Shown: positions 29,290 to 38,131, counted from the first letter of the stretch. The stretch is DNA of 64,000 nucleotides from Bradyrhizobium semiaridum (GCF_020329505.1 NZ_JAGKJJ010000001.1:124001-188000); one strand, 5' to 3'. A program made the numbers and translations. Notes: generated by a model not told the origin, from the sequence alone.

Positions 29290-29820
29290 CAACAACCGGA
29301 CGTCAACCCACCCATAACCCGTTTCGGCGAGCCTTCCCGCGCTCGGCGATGGCCGATGCAAGCTGCGCAACTCGACGTCCTCGACACGCCGCGCGAGCTG
29401 GCCTTTGATCGTCTGACCTCGCTCTGCCGCAAGACCTTCCGCGTGCCGATGTCGACGCTGACCTTCATCGACGGGCACCGGCAATGGGTCTCGCCCGGCC
29501 AATGCTTCGACAACATGCTGCGCAACGCGGATTGGCGATGTACGGCGCCAAGCAGGCCTCCCGCAATCAGGCGCTGGCCTGGGTCGACCCGGCGCCGTCG
29601 ATTGCGCCAACCGCACGGCGTGTTCAAGGCCGGCGCGATCAGCTTCAGCGCCGGCCACTCAACGCTCAGCTGCACCGTGCGCGGCCTGTCGCGCGACAGC
29701 GCGACGCTCGAGGTGACGTCGACAGCAGGCATTCCCGAACAGTTCAAGCTGGCAATATCAGCCGATGCGCTGTCACGCGCCTGCCCGAATCACGGCGAAG
29801 GCCGACGACCGGATCGAGGT
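29290..29820 (+). pseudogene. fused relic of a GAF-GGDEF protein and a PilZ protein
   Basis: The first part reads LDVLDTPRELAFDRLTSLCR and TLTFIDGHRQWVS, an N-terminal GAF domain of the diguanylate-cyclase type. It passes abruptly into FDNMLRNAD, which with a one-base shift continues as MYGAKQASRNQ, the normal C-terminal end of a GGDEF domain (NADLAMYxAKxxGRN). So most of the GGDEF domain has been deleted and one base lost near 29530. Next comes FKAGAISF and CTVRGLSRDSATLEVTS, a PilZ c-di-GMP receptor pattern, itself broken after about 29765. Apparently a decayed c-di-GMP synthesis and receptor pair. Confidence 0.65.
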
Positions 29821-29838
29821 TGCTTCGCACGAGTCCGA

Positions 29839-30012
29839 TCAGGCTGCACGGCGCTCGCGCTCGGCCAGTGCGGCCTCTATCCTCTGCACGATTGCCGCCG
29901 TCGGCTGCCCTTCGCGCTGCAGACGGCGAAGCTGGTTCCAGAGACGGATGATGCTTCGATCTATCTCGGCGTTGTCGGTATCCATCTCGCCACCCGCGGT
30001 CATATCAGTCAT
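29839..30012 (-). CDS. small hypothetical protein (57 aa)
   Basis: From ATG 30012 (MTDMTAGGEMDTDNAEIDRS). Predicted all-helical: IIRLWNQLRRLQREGQPTAA with a second amphipathic helix ending in AERERRAA. No family recognised. It lies convergent to the PilZ relic and 104 bases downstream of the next small gene on the same strand. Coding status is plausible, not certain. Confidence 0.45.
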   Translation of the reverse strand: MTDMTAGGEMDTDNAEIDRSIIRLWNQLRRLQREGQPTAAIVQRIEAALAERERRAA

Positions 30013-30116
30013 GACCGAATGTGAACGAAGCAGGAACAGTTCGCAAGCCCCAGATGTCAGTCCCCGGGCGACCAGCGAAGCCTTGCGTTCGGAGCAACTG
30101 CGGTACGGCCCGAACC

Positions 30117-30383
30117 TCACGCGTTCTCGTACCCACAGATCCCTTGACCGTTCAGGGTCTCGCATTCGCTGATGTATCGCTCATACTCCCCGATGGCGCG
30201 GTTCGCCATGCGGATCTTGTTGGTCTGGCCCTGCTCGACCATCGCGGCCAGATGCTGCGCGAGAAACACGCAGATCTCGAATTCATCGCGGATCGCACCC
30301 GTACGCAAGAGATAATCGTACGCGATCTCGTAGGCTTCGCTGGCCGCCGGTTCACGGAAGTCGCTGAAGATGATGTGCGTCAT
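30117..30383 (-). CDS. small hypothetical protein (88 aa)
   Basis: From ATG 30383 (MTHIIFSDFREPAASEAYEI). Soluble, rich in acidic residues and alanine, with a helical centre (YLLRTGAIRDEFEICVFLAQHLAA) and a conserved-looking ISECETLNGQGIC tail. I recall similar short proteins as lineage-specific hypotheticals in Bradyrhizobium, but cannot assign a function. Divergent from the DUF2267 gene. The frame extends far upstream without stops, but that portion is compositionally unlike a protein. Confidence 0.55.
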   Translation of the reverse strand: MTHIIFSDFREPAASEAYEIAYDYLLRTGAIRDEFEICVFLAQHLAAMVEQGQTNKIRMANRAIGEYERYISECETLNGQGICGYENA

Positions 30384-30530
30384 GATTGGCAAGGCTGGAT
30401 CCGCGCACAGCGTTCCTATGCGAGAAGTTGGTCGTCGCAATTGTGGTTTCAGCGACAGATCACTCTGTGTCGGCGTTAGGAACGGCGACGCGCGGCTTCT
30501 GTTGTGGGTCGATATGAGACGCGCAGGAGA

Positions 30531-30978
30531 ATGCTCATGAGTTCCAGCGCCGTTCCGGTCTTCGACCGGACTCACGCACGTCTGGCTGAACGAGGTCGGC
30601 GAAGAGCTCGGAACGGACGACCAGCTATCGTGGCGTGTGCTGTCCGCAGCACTGCATGCCATCCGTGATCGGCTCCCGGTCGGCCTCGCCGCGCATCTCG
30701 GCTCGCAGCTGCCGCTGCTGGTCCGCGGCGCCTACTATGATCAGTTCCGTCCCTCCGAATTGCCGAAGCGGACGCGTTCCCGGGACGAGTTTCTCGAGAC
30801 GATCGAGCAGGAGCTACACTTCTCGCGGCCGGTAAATGTGGAGGACGCGCTGCGCACCGTGTTCCACGTACTGTCACGGCACCTAACGGCTGGCGAGGTC
30901 GGCAATGTCAGGGACGCACTGCCTGAGGAGGTCCGGGCCTCGTGGGATCAGAAACCTCCTCCTGTTGGGCGCGCCTGA
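30531..30978 (+). pseudogene. DUF2267 family protein, frameshifted near its N-terminus
   Basis: Translation from ATG 30531 or 30537 (ribosome site GCAGGAGA) gives SSSAVPVFDRT, then leaves the family. In the +1 frame the protein resumes as LTHVWLNEVGEELGTDDQL and runs to 30978 with VLSAALHAIRDRLPVGLAAH, LGAQLPLLVRGxYYDQF-type and LSRHLTAGEVGNVRDALP, all DUF2267 hallmarks. The shift lies near 30565-30572. The +1 frame has no good start downstream of its own stop at 30538. DUF2267 proteins are small, soluble and of unknown function. Either a pseudogene or a frameshift site. It precedes five mini-protein genes on the same strand. Confidence 0.7.
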
Positions 30979-31023
30979 CCGAACTAGAGGCCTGCCTAAA
31001 CGAGGAAAACGAGGAGAAGCCTC

Positions 31024-31206
31024 ATGACCAAGATGCCGCCAGTTCCGCCGGCCAACCAGAGCCACAAGGGAACGGGAGACGACAAGCAGCCGAAGCCTGG
31101 CGTGGGTACGCCAGGCGGGCCCCACGCTGAAAATCCCGATCAGCAGGGACAGCAAGCCAACATCAAGCAGAACACCACCAACCAAGGCTATCAGCAGGAT
31201 CGTTGA
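31024..31206 (+). CDS. disordered-type mini-protein 1 (60 aa)
   Basis: MTKMPPVPPANQSHKGTGDD..., rich in Gln, Gly, Asn, Pro and Lys, with no Cys, Trp, Phe or Leu. No hydrophobic core is possible, so it is likely intrinsically disordered (hydrophilin-like). First of five same-strand genes with short gaps. A GGAGAAG ribosome site stands just before the ATG. Function unknown; a desiccation or stress role is only an analogy with hydrophilins. Confidence 0.65.
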   Translation: MTKMPPVPPANQSHKGTGDDKQPKPGVGTPGGPHAENPDQQGQQANIKQNTTNQGYQQDR

Positions 31207-31215
31207 GGGACCGTC

Positions 31216-31410
31216 ATGTCGACATCCACCAAGACGCCGAAAACCATTCGCCAGGGAGGTCCGGGTGCCTCGCACGAGAACGCCCAGGCTCCTCTGGAGA
31301 TCAAGAAGCCGCCGGCCGATGACCCGCACCGCAAGCACAGCCGCGTTTCCGGCGGCGGCGGAGAGCGCGATCGCCATCACACGCACGATCCCGACCAGAA
31401 AGGCAACTAG
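31216..31410 (+). CDS. disordered-type mini-protein 2 (64 aa)
   Basis: MSTSTKTPKTIRQGGPGASH..., ending RDRHHTHDPDQKGN. Rich in His, Pro, Gly, Asp and Lys, with no Cys, Trp, Phe or Tyr. It begins 9 bases after the stop of mini-protein 1 and has a GAGGG-type ribosome site, so the two are probably co-transcribed. The His-rich end could bind metal; this is a guess. Confidence 0.65.
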   Translation: MSTSTKTPKTIRQGGPGASHENAQAPLEIKKPPADDPHRKHSRVSGGGGERDRHHTHDPDQKGN

Positions 31411-31414
31411 CGCC

Positions 31415-31642
31415 ATGAGCAACAAGCAGCCCAAGCCGAAGCGCCCGAGCGCCAAGGATTTTCGCGACAATCCGCTGATCGGCGCGTCGAAAGGCGCGAC
31501 CATGGCCGGCGCATCGAACGAGGACATCGACGAATTGCGCGGCGCGAACACACTCGAGGGCGATCTCGATAACGACGTGAACGCAGCCGGCGGCATCGAT
31601 AAGGCGGTCGCAAGGAGCGGCACGCATCGGCCGCACCGCTGA
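31415..31642 (+). CDS. small hydrophilic protein 3 (75 aa)
   Basis: From ATG 31415 (MSNKQPKPKRPSAKDFRDNP). Basic N-terminus followed by an acidic helix-prone middle (NEDIDELRGANTLEGDLDND) and a basic His/Arg end. No Cys, Trp or Tyr. It starts 4 bases after the preceding stop. Product unrecognised. The most folded-looking member of the five. Confidence 0.65.
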   Translation: MSNKQPKPKRPSAKDFRDNPLIGASKGATMAGASNEDIDELRGANTLEGDLDNDVNAAGGIDKAVARSGTHRPHR

Positions 31643-31659
31643 CGAAATGGAGAAGCGTC

Positions 31660-31923
31660 ATGCCAGGCAGGAAGACACATGAACAGCAGCAACGCAGGTT
31701 CGAGCGCAAGGCCGACGTCCCGGATGCGCGCGAGGTCGAACAAGCCTCGGGCCGCAATCCAGAGGACCATGCGGTCCACGTGCCGCGGCGAGAGGCGCGA
31801 CAGAGCGAATTTCCGGTAAGCCGGCGCGGCCTCAACCAGGAAAGCGACCACAACAAGCACAACGACGCCGGGCAGCGCGGCCATGCGCCGATCAAGCCTT
31901 CGGCGGCACAGCAGAAGCATTGA
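31660..31923 (+). CDS. small hydrophilic protein 4 (87 aa)
   Basis: MPGRKTHEQQQRRFERKADV..., highly charged (many Arg, Glu, His and Gln), without Cys, Trp or Tyr and with only two Phe. Starts 17 bases after gene 3 with GGAGAAG as ribosome site. No domain recognised. Confidence 0.65.
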   Translation: MPGRKTHEQQQRRFERKADVPDAREVEQASGRNPEDHAVHVPRREARQSEFPVSRRGLNQESDHNKHNDAGQRGHAPIKPSAAQQKH

Positions 31924-31957
31924 GCGGGCAAGGCTCGCGAGCGAGGGAGGTTACATC

Positions 31958-32188
31958 ATGCCAGGCGGACATGGCAGCAAGACGCAATTTCGATCCGGGA
32001 TGCACGCCAAGGGCGACGGTAGCGGCGCTCGCACCGATATTCCGAAGGACAAGATCGGCGACAACATGGTGCTGTCGAACCGCGACAAGGGCCAGCATTC
32101 GGACAGCCGCGGCAAGGACGGCAAGTCCATCCAGACCGACCAGTACCAGGATCACGCGGCGAACCGGCTCGTGGAGGATGACGAATAA
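31958..32188 (+). CDS. small hydrophilic protein 5 (76 aa)
   Basis: From ATG 31958 (MPGGHGSKTQFRSGMHAKGD), with a strong GGGAGG ribosome site 7 bases upstream. Rich in Gly, Asp, Lys and Ser, no Cys or Trp; ends NRLVEDDE. Its GKDGKSIQTDQYQDHAANR stretch resembles conditioned-medium or stress hydrophilins in composition only. Last of the five-gene run. Confidence 0.65.
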   Translation: MPGGHGSKTQFRSGMHAKGDGSGARTDIPKDKIGDNMVLSNRDKGQHSDSRGKDGKSIQTDQYQDHAANRLVEDDE

Positions 32189-32414
32189 CAGGACGGCGTG
32201 ACACGGGAGACAGTCCTTGTCCGGCGCTCCGTTTGGGGCCGCTGGCCTCGGTCGCGAGCCTGTAGCCTTCATCCCTTGAAGCAGATCAATAACACCCGGC
32301 ATTCTGGGGAGCGCGCCCCTTGTGCGCGCCTCCAAGGAATCGGTTCGGCTTTCGGCTGTTGGGCCTCGATCCGCTGCGCGGGCACCTCGGGACGAGGAGA
32401 ACGCGAACGCGTCT
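32189..32414. other. intergenic between mini-protein cassette and glmU end
   Basis: 226 bases without a convincing gene. The sequence CTGGGGAGCGCGCCCCTTGTGCGCGC can form a short hairpin at about 32306-32330 and may serve as a terminator for glmU or for the cassette. Confidence 0.35.
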
Positions 32415-33773
32415 TCACTTCGCCTTGGCGGCCTTCGCCTTCAGCTTCACCTCGCGGTAGCGCGCGGCGCCGCCTTCGCGGATCATCTGCTGAGCGCGCT
32501 CCACCGACAGCGCGTCGTCGGGCACGTCCTTGGTGATGACAGAGCCCGAACCGATATAGGCGCCCTTGCCGATCTTGACCGGTGCCACCAGCGACGAGTT
32601 GGTGCCGACGAAGGCGCCCTCGCCGATCAGGGTCTTGTGTTTCAGGAAGCCGTCATAGTTGCAGGTGATGGTGCCGGCGCCGAGATTGGAATTGGCGCCG
32701 ACATGGGCGTCGCCGACATACGACAGGTGGTTCACCTTGACGCCGGCCTCGAGCGTCGCCGCCTTGGTCTCGACGAAATTGCCGATCCGCGCGCCGTCGC
32801 CGAGCGATGTGCCGGGCCGCAGCCGCGCATAGGGACCGACCGAGACCTTCTTGCCGATGCTGGCCTCGACGATGTGCGAGAAGGAATGGATCACGGCGCC
32901 GTCGTCGATCGAGACACCGGGGCCGATCACCACGAACGGCTCAATGGTGACGTCCTTGCCGAACCTGGTGTCGGCCGCGAGATAGACGGTGTCGGGCGCA
33001 ATCAGCGTCACGCCGGCCTCGAGCGCGGCCTTGCGCAGGCGCGCCTGCATCACGGCCTCGGCCTCCGCGAGCTGCGCTTTGGTGTTGATGCCGCGCACTT
33101 CGTCTTCGCTGGTTTCGATCACGACAGCCTCCAGTCCGAGATCCCTGACGATGCCGACGGCGTCGGTCAGATAATATTCACCCTTGGCATTGGCGTTGCC
33201 GATCTTCTCGATGATCGATAGCGCCGTCTTGCCGTCGAACGCCATCACGCCGGCATTGCACAGCGTGATCCTGCGCTCTTCCGCGCTGGCGTCGACCTGC
33301 TCGCGGATCGCAATCAATCTGCCATTCTCAACCACCAGCCGGCCATAGCCGGTCGGGTCGGCGGCATGGAAGCCGAGCACCGCAAGCGCCGCGCCCTGCC
33401 GGAGTGGCGCGCGCATCCGCGCAAAGGTCTCGGCCGAGATCAGCGGCGTGTCGCCGAATGCGACCAGGAGATCGTCGGCGCCGCGGGCGATCGCCTCGCG
33501 CGCGGCAAGCACCGCATGGGCGGTGCCGAGCCGCTCGCGCTGCACGAAGATCTGCGCATCGGAACGCACCCGGCGCGCCTCGTTGGCGACGGCCTCATGA
33601 TCCGGACCGATCACCACCGCGAGCTGCGATCCCTCGCCGGCCGCCGCGGCGCCCAGCACGTGCGCGAGCAGCGACTGTCCCGCGACCTGGTGCAGCACCT
33701 TCGGCAGCGCCGAGCGCATGCGCGTGCCCTCGCCGGCCGCAAGCACCACCGTCAGGCTCGATCGTGCAGTCAT
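32415..33773 (-). CDS. glmU: bifunctional GlmU: glucosamine-1-phosphate acetyltransferase / GlcNAc-1-P uridyltransferase
   Basis: 452 residues from ATG 33773 ([20 protein letters not shown]). The N-terminal uridylyltransferase has the [18 protein letters not shown] nucleotide loop and [11 protein letters not shown]; the C-terminal left-handed beta-helix acetyltransferase has hexapeptide repeats and [19 protein letters not shown], containing the acetyl-CoA site. Product UDP-GlcNAc feeds peptidoglycan and lipid A, in the pathway begun by glmS about 8 kb away on the same strand. An in-frame TTG at 33779 would add two residues. Confidence 0.96.
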   Translation of the reverse strand: MTARSSLTVVLAAGEGTRMRSALPKVLHQVAGQSLLAHVLGAAAAGEGSQLAVVIGPDHEAVANEARRVRSDAQIFVQRERLGTAHAVLAAREAIARGADDLLVAFGDTPLISAETFARMRAPLRQGAALAVLGFHAADPTGYGRLVVENGRLIAIREQVDASAEERRITLCNAGVMAFDGKTALSIIEKIGNANAKGEYYLTDAVGIVRDLGLEAVVIETSEDEVRGINTKAQLAEAEAVMQARLRKAALEAGVTLIAPDTVYLAADTRFGKDVTIEPFVVIGPGVSIDDGAVIHSFSHIVEASIGKKVSVGPYARLRPGTSLGDGARIGNFVETKAATLEAGVKVNHLSYVGDAHVGANSNLGAGTITCNYDGFLKHKTLIGEGAFVGTNSSLVAPVKIGKGAYIGSGSVITKDVPDDALSVERAQQMIREGGAARYREVKLKAKAAKAK

Positions 33774-33907
33774 TCGCAATCCTCAAAATCTCGCGCAGCA
33801 TTCTGCGCCGGGCCGTCTTAATTGTTTTCCCCGGGAGAAGAAACCGATTCGCCTCGGTGACGGCCCGGATTCAAGTTCCCGGTCGATTTCCTGTTAATCT
33901 TTACCCT

Positions 33908-35200
33908 GTGATTCGGCGGGCCTTGAGGAGGGCCAAGCGCGCGTTGGCCAAGGATACCGACAAGCTTGCGGCGGATATCGACGCTGAAGGCGGCGGCCTG
34001 CTGGCCGAGGAGGAGGCGTTCGACCGCCGCCTGCTGTGGCGGCTCGGCTCGTGGGGCCTCGGCGCGGTCGGCGCCGTGACGATCGCCGTGATGGCAAACC
34101 AGTCGGCATTGACGTTGAAGCGCGACCAGGTCGCGGCCGCCGACATCGCGCGCCAGGCCCAGCAGTTGCAGACGCTGGCGAAAGAAAGCCACAATGAGAC
34201 GCGCCGGCTCGCCGCGGCGATCGATACGCTGAACGGCGACCGCGACCGGCTCTACTCGCGCGTCACCACGCTGGAGCAAGGCCTCGATTTCGTGACCGGC
34301 ACGATCGCCAAGCAGGACCGGGCGCCTCTGCCGGCAGCAACGACCATGGCCGCGGCACCTGCCTTGTCGGCGGCCCCCGCCAGCGCGCCGCCCGTCGTCC
34401 AGGCGCCCGCCCCCGTCCCGGTAGCGGCCACGGCGCCGCCCGGGGCACCGGACAAGCCTGCGCCGCCCGATAAAGCATCCGCCGACAGCAAGCCATCCGG
34501 ACCAGCTGAGACGGCCGCCGAAAAGAAATCCGCCGCGCCAAGTGCGAGCCCGGCCGCCGACGAGGCCAAGGCTGCCGCGCCGGCGCCGCCGGCTGTGCCG
34601 GTCGCCGACAGACCGATGATCGCGATGGCTGAGCCCGCGGCCAGCAAGCCGCTTGAGCCGGTCAAGCCGCCGACCGCGCGCGATGTATCCGCCGCACCCA
34701 TCGCACCGCTGGTGGTCGCCCCCGACCCGGATTCCGAACTCGAGGACGATGCCGTCCCGCCGAAAGCGATCCAGCGTACCGAGTTCGGCATCGATCTCGG
34801 TACCGCGAACTCGGTCAATGGGCTGCGGGCGCTGTGGCGCGGGCTGCTCAAGTCGAAGGCCAACGCGCCGCTGGCGGCGCTGCGCCCGATCATCGTGATC
34901 AAGGAAAACACCAACGGGCTCGGCATGCAGCTCCGCCTGGTGGCCGGGCCGCTGAACGATGCCGGGACCGCGGCCAAGATCTGCGCCGGCCTCAGCCTCA
35001 ACCAGCGGACCTGCGAGACCGCGATCTACGACGGCCAGCGGCTCTCCTTGAAGGCCGACGATCCGCCTGCTCCGAGCCGGCCGGCGCACCGGCGGGCCGC
35101 GCCGCGGCGTGCCGTCGCGCCGCCGCCACCGCCGGTCGCCGAGGAGAAGAAGCCGGAGCCCGCGACATTCTCCTCGATGTTCCGGCGGAACAGCCAATGA
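33908..35200 (+). CDS. membrane-anchored coiled-coil protein with Pro/Ala linker (hypothetical)
   Basis: 430 residues from GTG 33908. A basic, cytoplasmic N-terminus precedes one transmembrane segment (WGLGAVGAVTIAVMANQSAL, about residues 45-65), a coiled-coil-like stretch with RDRLYSRVTTLEQGLDF, a 150-residue Ala/Pro/Lys-rich linker, and a C-terminal globular domain (about 300-395; TEFGIDLGTANSVNGLRAL, LVAGPLNDAGTAAKICAGL) that resembles a SPOR-type peptidoglycan-binding fold. Its last part is Pro/Arg-rich. It may be an envelope protein. Divergent from glmU. The start is uncertain; no good ribosome site is seen. Confidence 0.65.
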   Translation: MIRRALRRAKRALAKDTDKLAADIDAEGGGLLAEEEAFDRRLLWRLGSWGLGAVGAVTIAVMANQSALTLKRDQVAAADIARQAQQLQTLAKESHNETRRLAAAIDTLNGDRDRLYSRVTTLEQGLDFVTGTIAKQDRAPLPAATTMAAAPALSAAPASAPPVVQAPAPVPVAATAPPGAPDKPAPPDKASADSKPSGPAETAAEKKSAAPSASPAADEAKAAAPAPPAVPVADRPMIAMAEPAASKPLEPVKPPTARDVSAAPIAPLVVAPDPDSELEDDAVPPKAIQRTEFGIDLGTANSVNGLRALWRGLLKSKANAPLAALRPIIVIKENTNGLGMQLRLVAGPLNDAGTAAKICAGLSLNQRTCETAIYDGQRLSLKADDPPAPSRPAHRRAAPRRAVAPPPPPVAEEKKPEPATFSSMFRRNSQ

Positions 35201-35296
35201 TCAGGCGCAGCAAAGCGTTGCGGCCACACTTTCAACCGGTTTCGCTGCTTAAGGCGTGAGCTTGTCCTGCGTCGCTTTCCCGACCATAGTGCCGCG

Positions 35297-35677
35297 ATGA
35301 AGAAACCTCCGTTCCGCATCTCCCCATATCAGGTCCAGTTCCTGCTGGTCGTCGGCTTCCTCACCGTCGGCTACGCGCTTTACCTGCGCTATCTGGGCAT
35401 CGAATTCTCCACCGTGGCGCTGGCCTGCGACGCCGGCGCGCAGAGCATGATCTGCAAGGCGCGCGCGCTCTCGACCGTGCTGTTCAAGAACTCGGTGTTC
35501 GGGATCACCGCGCTGGTGATTGCGGTGCTGAATCTGATGCGGCCGTCGATCGTGCTGCTGACCGGCGGCCTGATCGCCGCGGGGCTCGGGATCGTGCTCT
35601 ACAACATCGTGCTGTCGGGGCTGGCGATCGGCCTGTTCATCCTGGGTTTTGCGCGGCCCGCGCCCGCCACAGCGTAG
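35297..35677 (+). CDS. small integral membrane protein (126 aa), unknown
   Basis: Four predicted hydrophobic segments (VQFLLVVGFLTVGYALYL; NSVFGITALVIAVLNLM; IVLLTGGLIAAGLGIVLYN; LSGLAIGLFILGFA). Two cysteines (LACDAG and MICKAR) lie in the first periplasmic or cytoplasmic loop. No family recognised. Its last 41 bases overlap the convergent ndvC end. Confidence 0.7.
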   Translation: MKKPPFRISPYQVQFLLVVGFLTVGYALYLRYLGIEFSTVALACDAGAQSMICKARALSTVLFKNSVFGITALVIAVLNLMRPSIVLLTGGLIAAGLGIVLYNIVLSGLAIGLFILGFARPAPATA

Positions 35678-37262
35678 CGGCGAGCAGAAGGTACATCGCG
35701 CAGGTCCAGTCGGACTGCCAGTTGATCGTGCCCTCGTTGTACAGGATGTAGAGCGTGCCGATCGCGAGCAGGCCGGCGAACACGGACTCGGCGATCGGCC
35801 GGACGCCCTCCTTCGGGCGGTTGAGCATGGTCAGCAGCGCGAACGGCACCACCGCCATGGTCAGCGAGGCATAGGGGAAATCGCGGTAGCGCGGATCGAA
35901 GGTGAAGCCGAGCGCGGTCTCGGCCGCGATCACCGTGGTCACGGCAAGCACGATCGCCAGCAGCGCCATCAGCGCGCCCTTGCTGCGATAATCGCGCGGC
36001 CCGACCAGCTCGAGGAAGGTCGGCAGCGAGCGCCCGGCGATCAGCGCATGCGCCGACAAGAGCGGTGCGGCGATCGCCGCCGCCAGCAGCGCGCCCCAGT
36101 GCAGCCAGCCGCCGACGCCGTAGCTCTCATAAGTCATCTTGTCGGCGGCGATCCCGACCAGCGTCCCCGCCGTCGTGGCGGAGATCGCGACCGCGAGCCA
36201 GGCCGACGGCCGCGGCGTCCAGGGCCGGCGCCGCAACGTCAGCCACGCCACCAGGAAGGTCGCGGCGCTGAGCGCCATGCCGCAGCCCATGTACAGCTTC
36301 CAGGCCGGGAAATTGCTGATCGCCACGCCCGGCGGATACTTCACCTGCCGGTGCACCGAATCGAACAGGCCCCAATAGCCGCCAACCGTGCCCTCCAGCA
36401 TGCGCTTCCAGGGCTGGTCATAGGCCTCGATCAGGTTGACGCGAAATCCCTCGCGCCTGGCGAGATCGAGGATTTCGGAAACGACGCGCGCCTGGTTGGT
36501 GCGCGAGGGCAGCGCGCCCTCCCGCATCCGCCCGGCGCTCGGCCAGCCAGTCTCGCCGATCAGGATCTCCTTGCCGGGAAACGCCCCCGCCATCCGCTTG
36601 CGGATGTCATCGACATGCGCGGCGGCGAACTTGGCCTTGATCGGGATGTCCTCCCAATACGGCAGGATGTGAATGGTGACGAAATCGACCGCGTCGTAGA
36701 TCTCGCGGTTCTTCAGCCAGTATTCCCAGACATCGGCATAGGTCACGGGCACGTTGGCCTGCGCCTTCACCGCGCGGATATTGGCGGCGAGGTCGGCGGT
36801 CGTCATCTCGCCGCGCAGCAGCACCTCGTTGCCGACGATCAGCGAGGTGATGACGGTGGGATATTCCTTGGACAGCCGCACCGCGATCGCGATCTGCTGC
36901 AGGTTCTTGAAGCGGTTGCTGCCGAGCCAGATGCCCTGCATCACCTTCAGCCCGACCTTGGCCGCGACGGCGGGGACCTGGTCGAGGCCGTTCTCGATCG
37001 AATAGGTGCGCACGCAATCGGTGACCTTGACGAGGCCGGCGAGGTCCTCCTCGATCTGCTCGACCGGGATCTGCGTGGTCGGATCGAGCGGCGTCTGCGC
37101 GCCGCGGAACGGCGTGTAGGAGACGCATTGCAGCTTTGCGTTGGGATCGATCGGCGCGCGCGCAAGCGTAATCGGTGTGGCGAGCCACCACCACACGGAT
37201 GCGATCACGGCGAGTGAGATCAGGAGAAGCGCCAGCGGCGTACGAAGCGAAATCGGTTCCAT
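35637..37262 (-). CDS. ndvC: NdvC-type beta-glucan synthesis protein (GH17 domain, multi-pass membrane)
   Basis: 541 residues. An N-terminal membrane anchor is followed by a GH17-like ectodomain (about residues 45-315) with both family glutamates in IVGNEVLLRGEM and EILIGETGWPSAGR; then eight or so transmembrane helices. In Bradyrhizobium, NdvC works with NdvB to make periplasmic cyclic beta-(1,3),(1,6)-glucans, with NdvC needed for the 1,6 linkages. No GT2 domain is present. Divergent from the ndvD-like gene and about 1 kb from ndvB. GH17 glucanosyl-transfer chemistry is inferred from the family. Confidence 0.83.
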   Translation of the reverse strand: MEPISLRTPLALLLISLAVIASVWWWLATPITLARAPIDPNAKLQCVSYTPFRGAQTPLDPTTQIPVEQIEEDLAGLVKVTDCVRTYSIENGLDQVPAVAAKVGLKVMQGIWLGSNRFKNLQQIAIAVRLSKEYPTVITSLIVGNEVLLRGEMTTADLAANIRAVKAQANVPVTYADVWEYWLKNREIYDAVDFVTIHILPYWEDIPIKAKFAAAHVDDIRKRMAGAFPGKEILIGETGWPSAGRMREGALPSRTNQARVVSEILDLARREGFRVNLIEAYDQPWKRMLEGTVGGYWGLFDSVHRQVKYPPGVAISNFPAWKLYMGCGMALSAATFLVAWLTLRRRPWTPRPSAWLAVAISATTAGTLVGIAADKMTYESYGVGGWLHWGALLAAAIAAPLLSAHALIAGRSLPTFLELVGPRDYRSKGALMALLAIVLAVTTVIAAETALGFTFDPRYRDFPYASLTMAVVPFALLTMLNRPKEGVRPIAESVFAGLLAIGTLYILYNEGTINWQSDWTCAMYLLLAATLWRARAAQNPG

Positions 37263-37510
37263 CCTCCGGGGGACCGTCGACTTAACCGGTCACGGCCCGT
37301 CTGCCAATAGCGGGATTCGGTCAATACCATGGTTGTCCTGCGACAGTTTTGCGCTGCTGCGATAAAGTTGTGAGTTTGCTGGACAAAATTTGAAATTCCA
37401 GTCATGGGATTCCGCGGGAGTCTCCGCCGCACTGGAGACCTATTTGGACGGCATCACGCGAGCCGTTAGGATGATGATCCCGCGGGGGCAGGAACATATT
37501 CGGGGAATAC

Positions 37511-38131
37511 ATGCGTCGACGGCTGCTTGAGTTGAAGAACACTGGTTTGCGCCACCTTGCCGCAGCGGGCCTCGTCACGGCCGTTGCGCTGTTCATTGGA
37601 GCCGGCGGTGCCCTCGCCCAGAGCGGCTCGCCCAATCCGCAGGATCAGGCCAAGCAGCAGCCTGGCAATCCGGCCGACGCCAATGCCAATGCCGCGCGGG
37701 AAGCCAACCAGCGCAAGGTCGAGGAATTCACCGAGGCCCAACAGGCCATCAACGGCCCGGGCGGCAACCCGGAATGCGTCTGGCTCGGCCGCCGCGTGGT
37801 GCGGCTGATGTGGAACGACGACCTCGACACCGCATTCCGCCATCTCGACCTCTATGATCGGTTCGGCTGCCCCGGCGGCCACGTCCAGGCGGCGTTCCGC
37901 TGCCTGACCCGGTTCGGGGCCCAGATCGACGACAAGGTGCGGGGCAGCCTCGACGGCCGCATCCACGCCTGCTGGATCAATCCCGGTGCCCAGCCGCAGG
38001 CCGCGGCGGCAGCTTCTGCGCCGTCCCCTTCGCCCACGCCGGCGACCGCGGGCAACGCCACGCCGGCTCCGGCCGCCGCACCGACACCTGCGCCGACGCC
38101 ATCGGCCTCACCGGCCCCGCCGGCGAAATAA
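37511..38131 (+). CDS. ndvD: NdvD-like secreted protein, third gene of the cyclic glucan locus
   Basis: 206 residues. N-terminal signal sequence (AAAGLVTAVALFIGAGGALAQ) then a Gln/Asn/Ala-rich stretch, a conserved-looking centre with cysteines (ECVWLGRRVVRLMWNDDLD, HLDLYDRFGCPGGHVQAAFR), and a Pro/Ala-rich tail. In B. japonicum a gene called ndvD is described between ndvB and ndvC and is required for cyclic beta-glucan synthesis; this gene occupies the same place. The symbol rests on position, so treat it as provisional. Periplasmic or envelope location inferred. Confidence 0.6.
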   Translation: MRRRLLELKNTGLRHLAAAGLVTAVALFIGAGGALAQSGSPNPQDQAKQQPGNPADANANAAREANQRKVEEFTEAQQAINGPGGNPECVWLGRRVVRLMWNDDLDTAFRHLDLYDRFGCPGGHVQAAFRCLTRFGAQIDDKVRGSLDGRIHACWINPGAQPQAAAAASAPSPSPTPATAGNATPAPAAAPTPAPTPSASPAPPAK

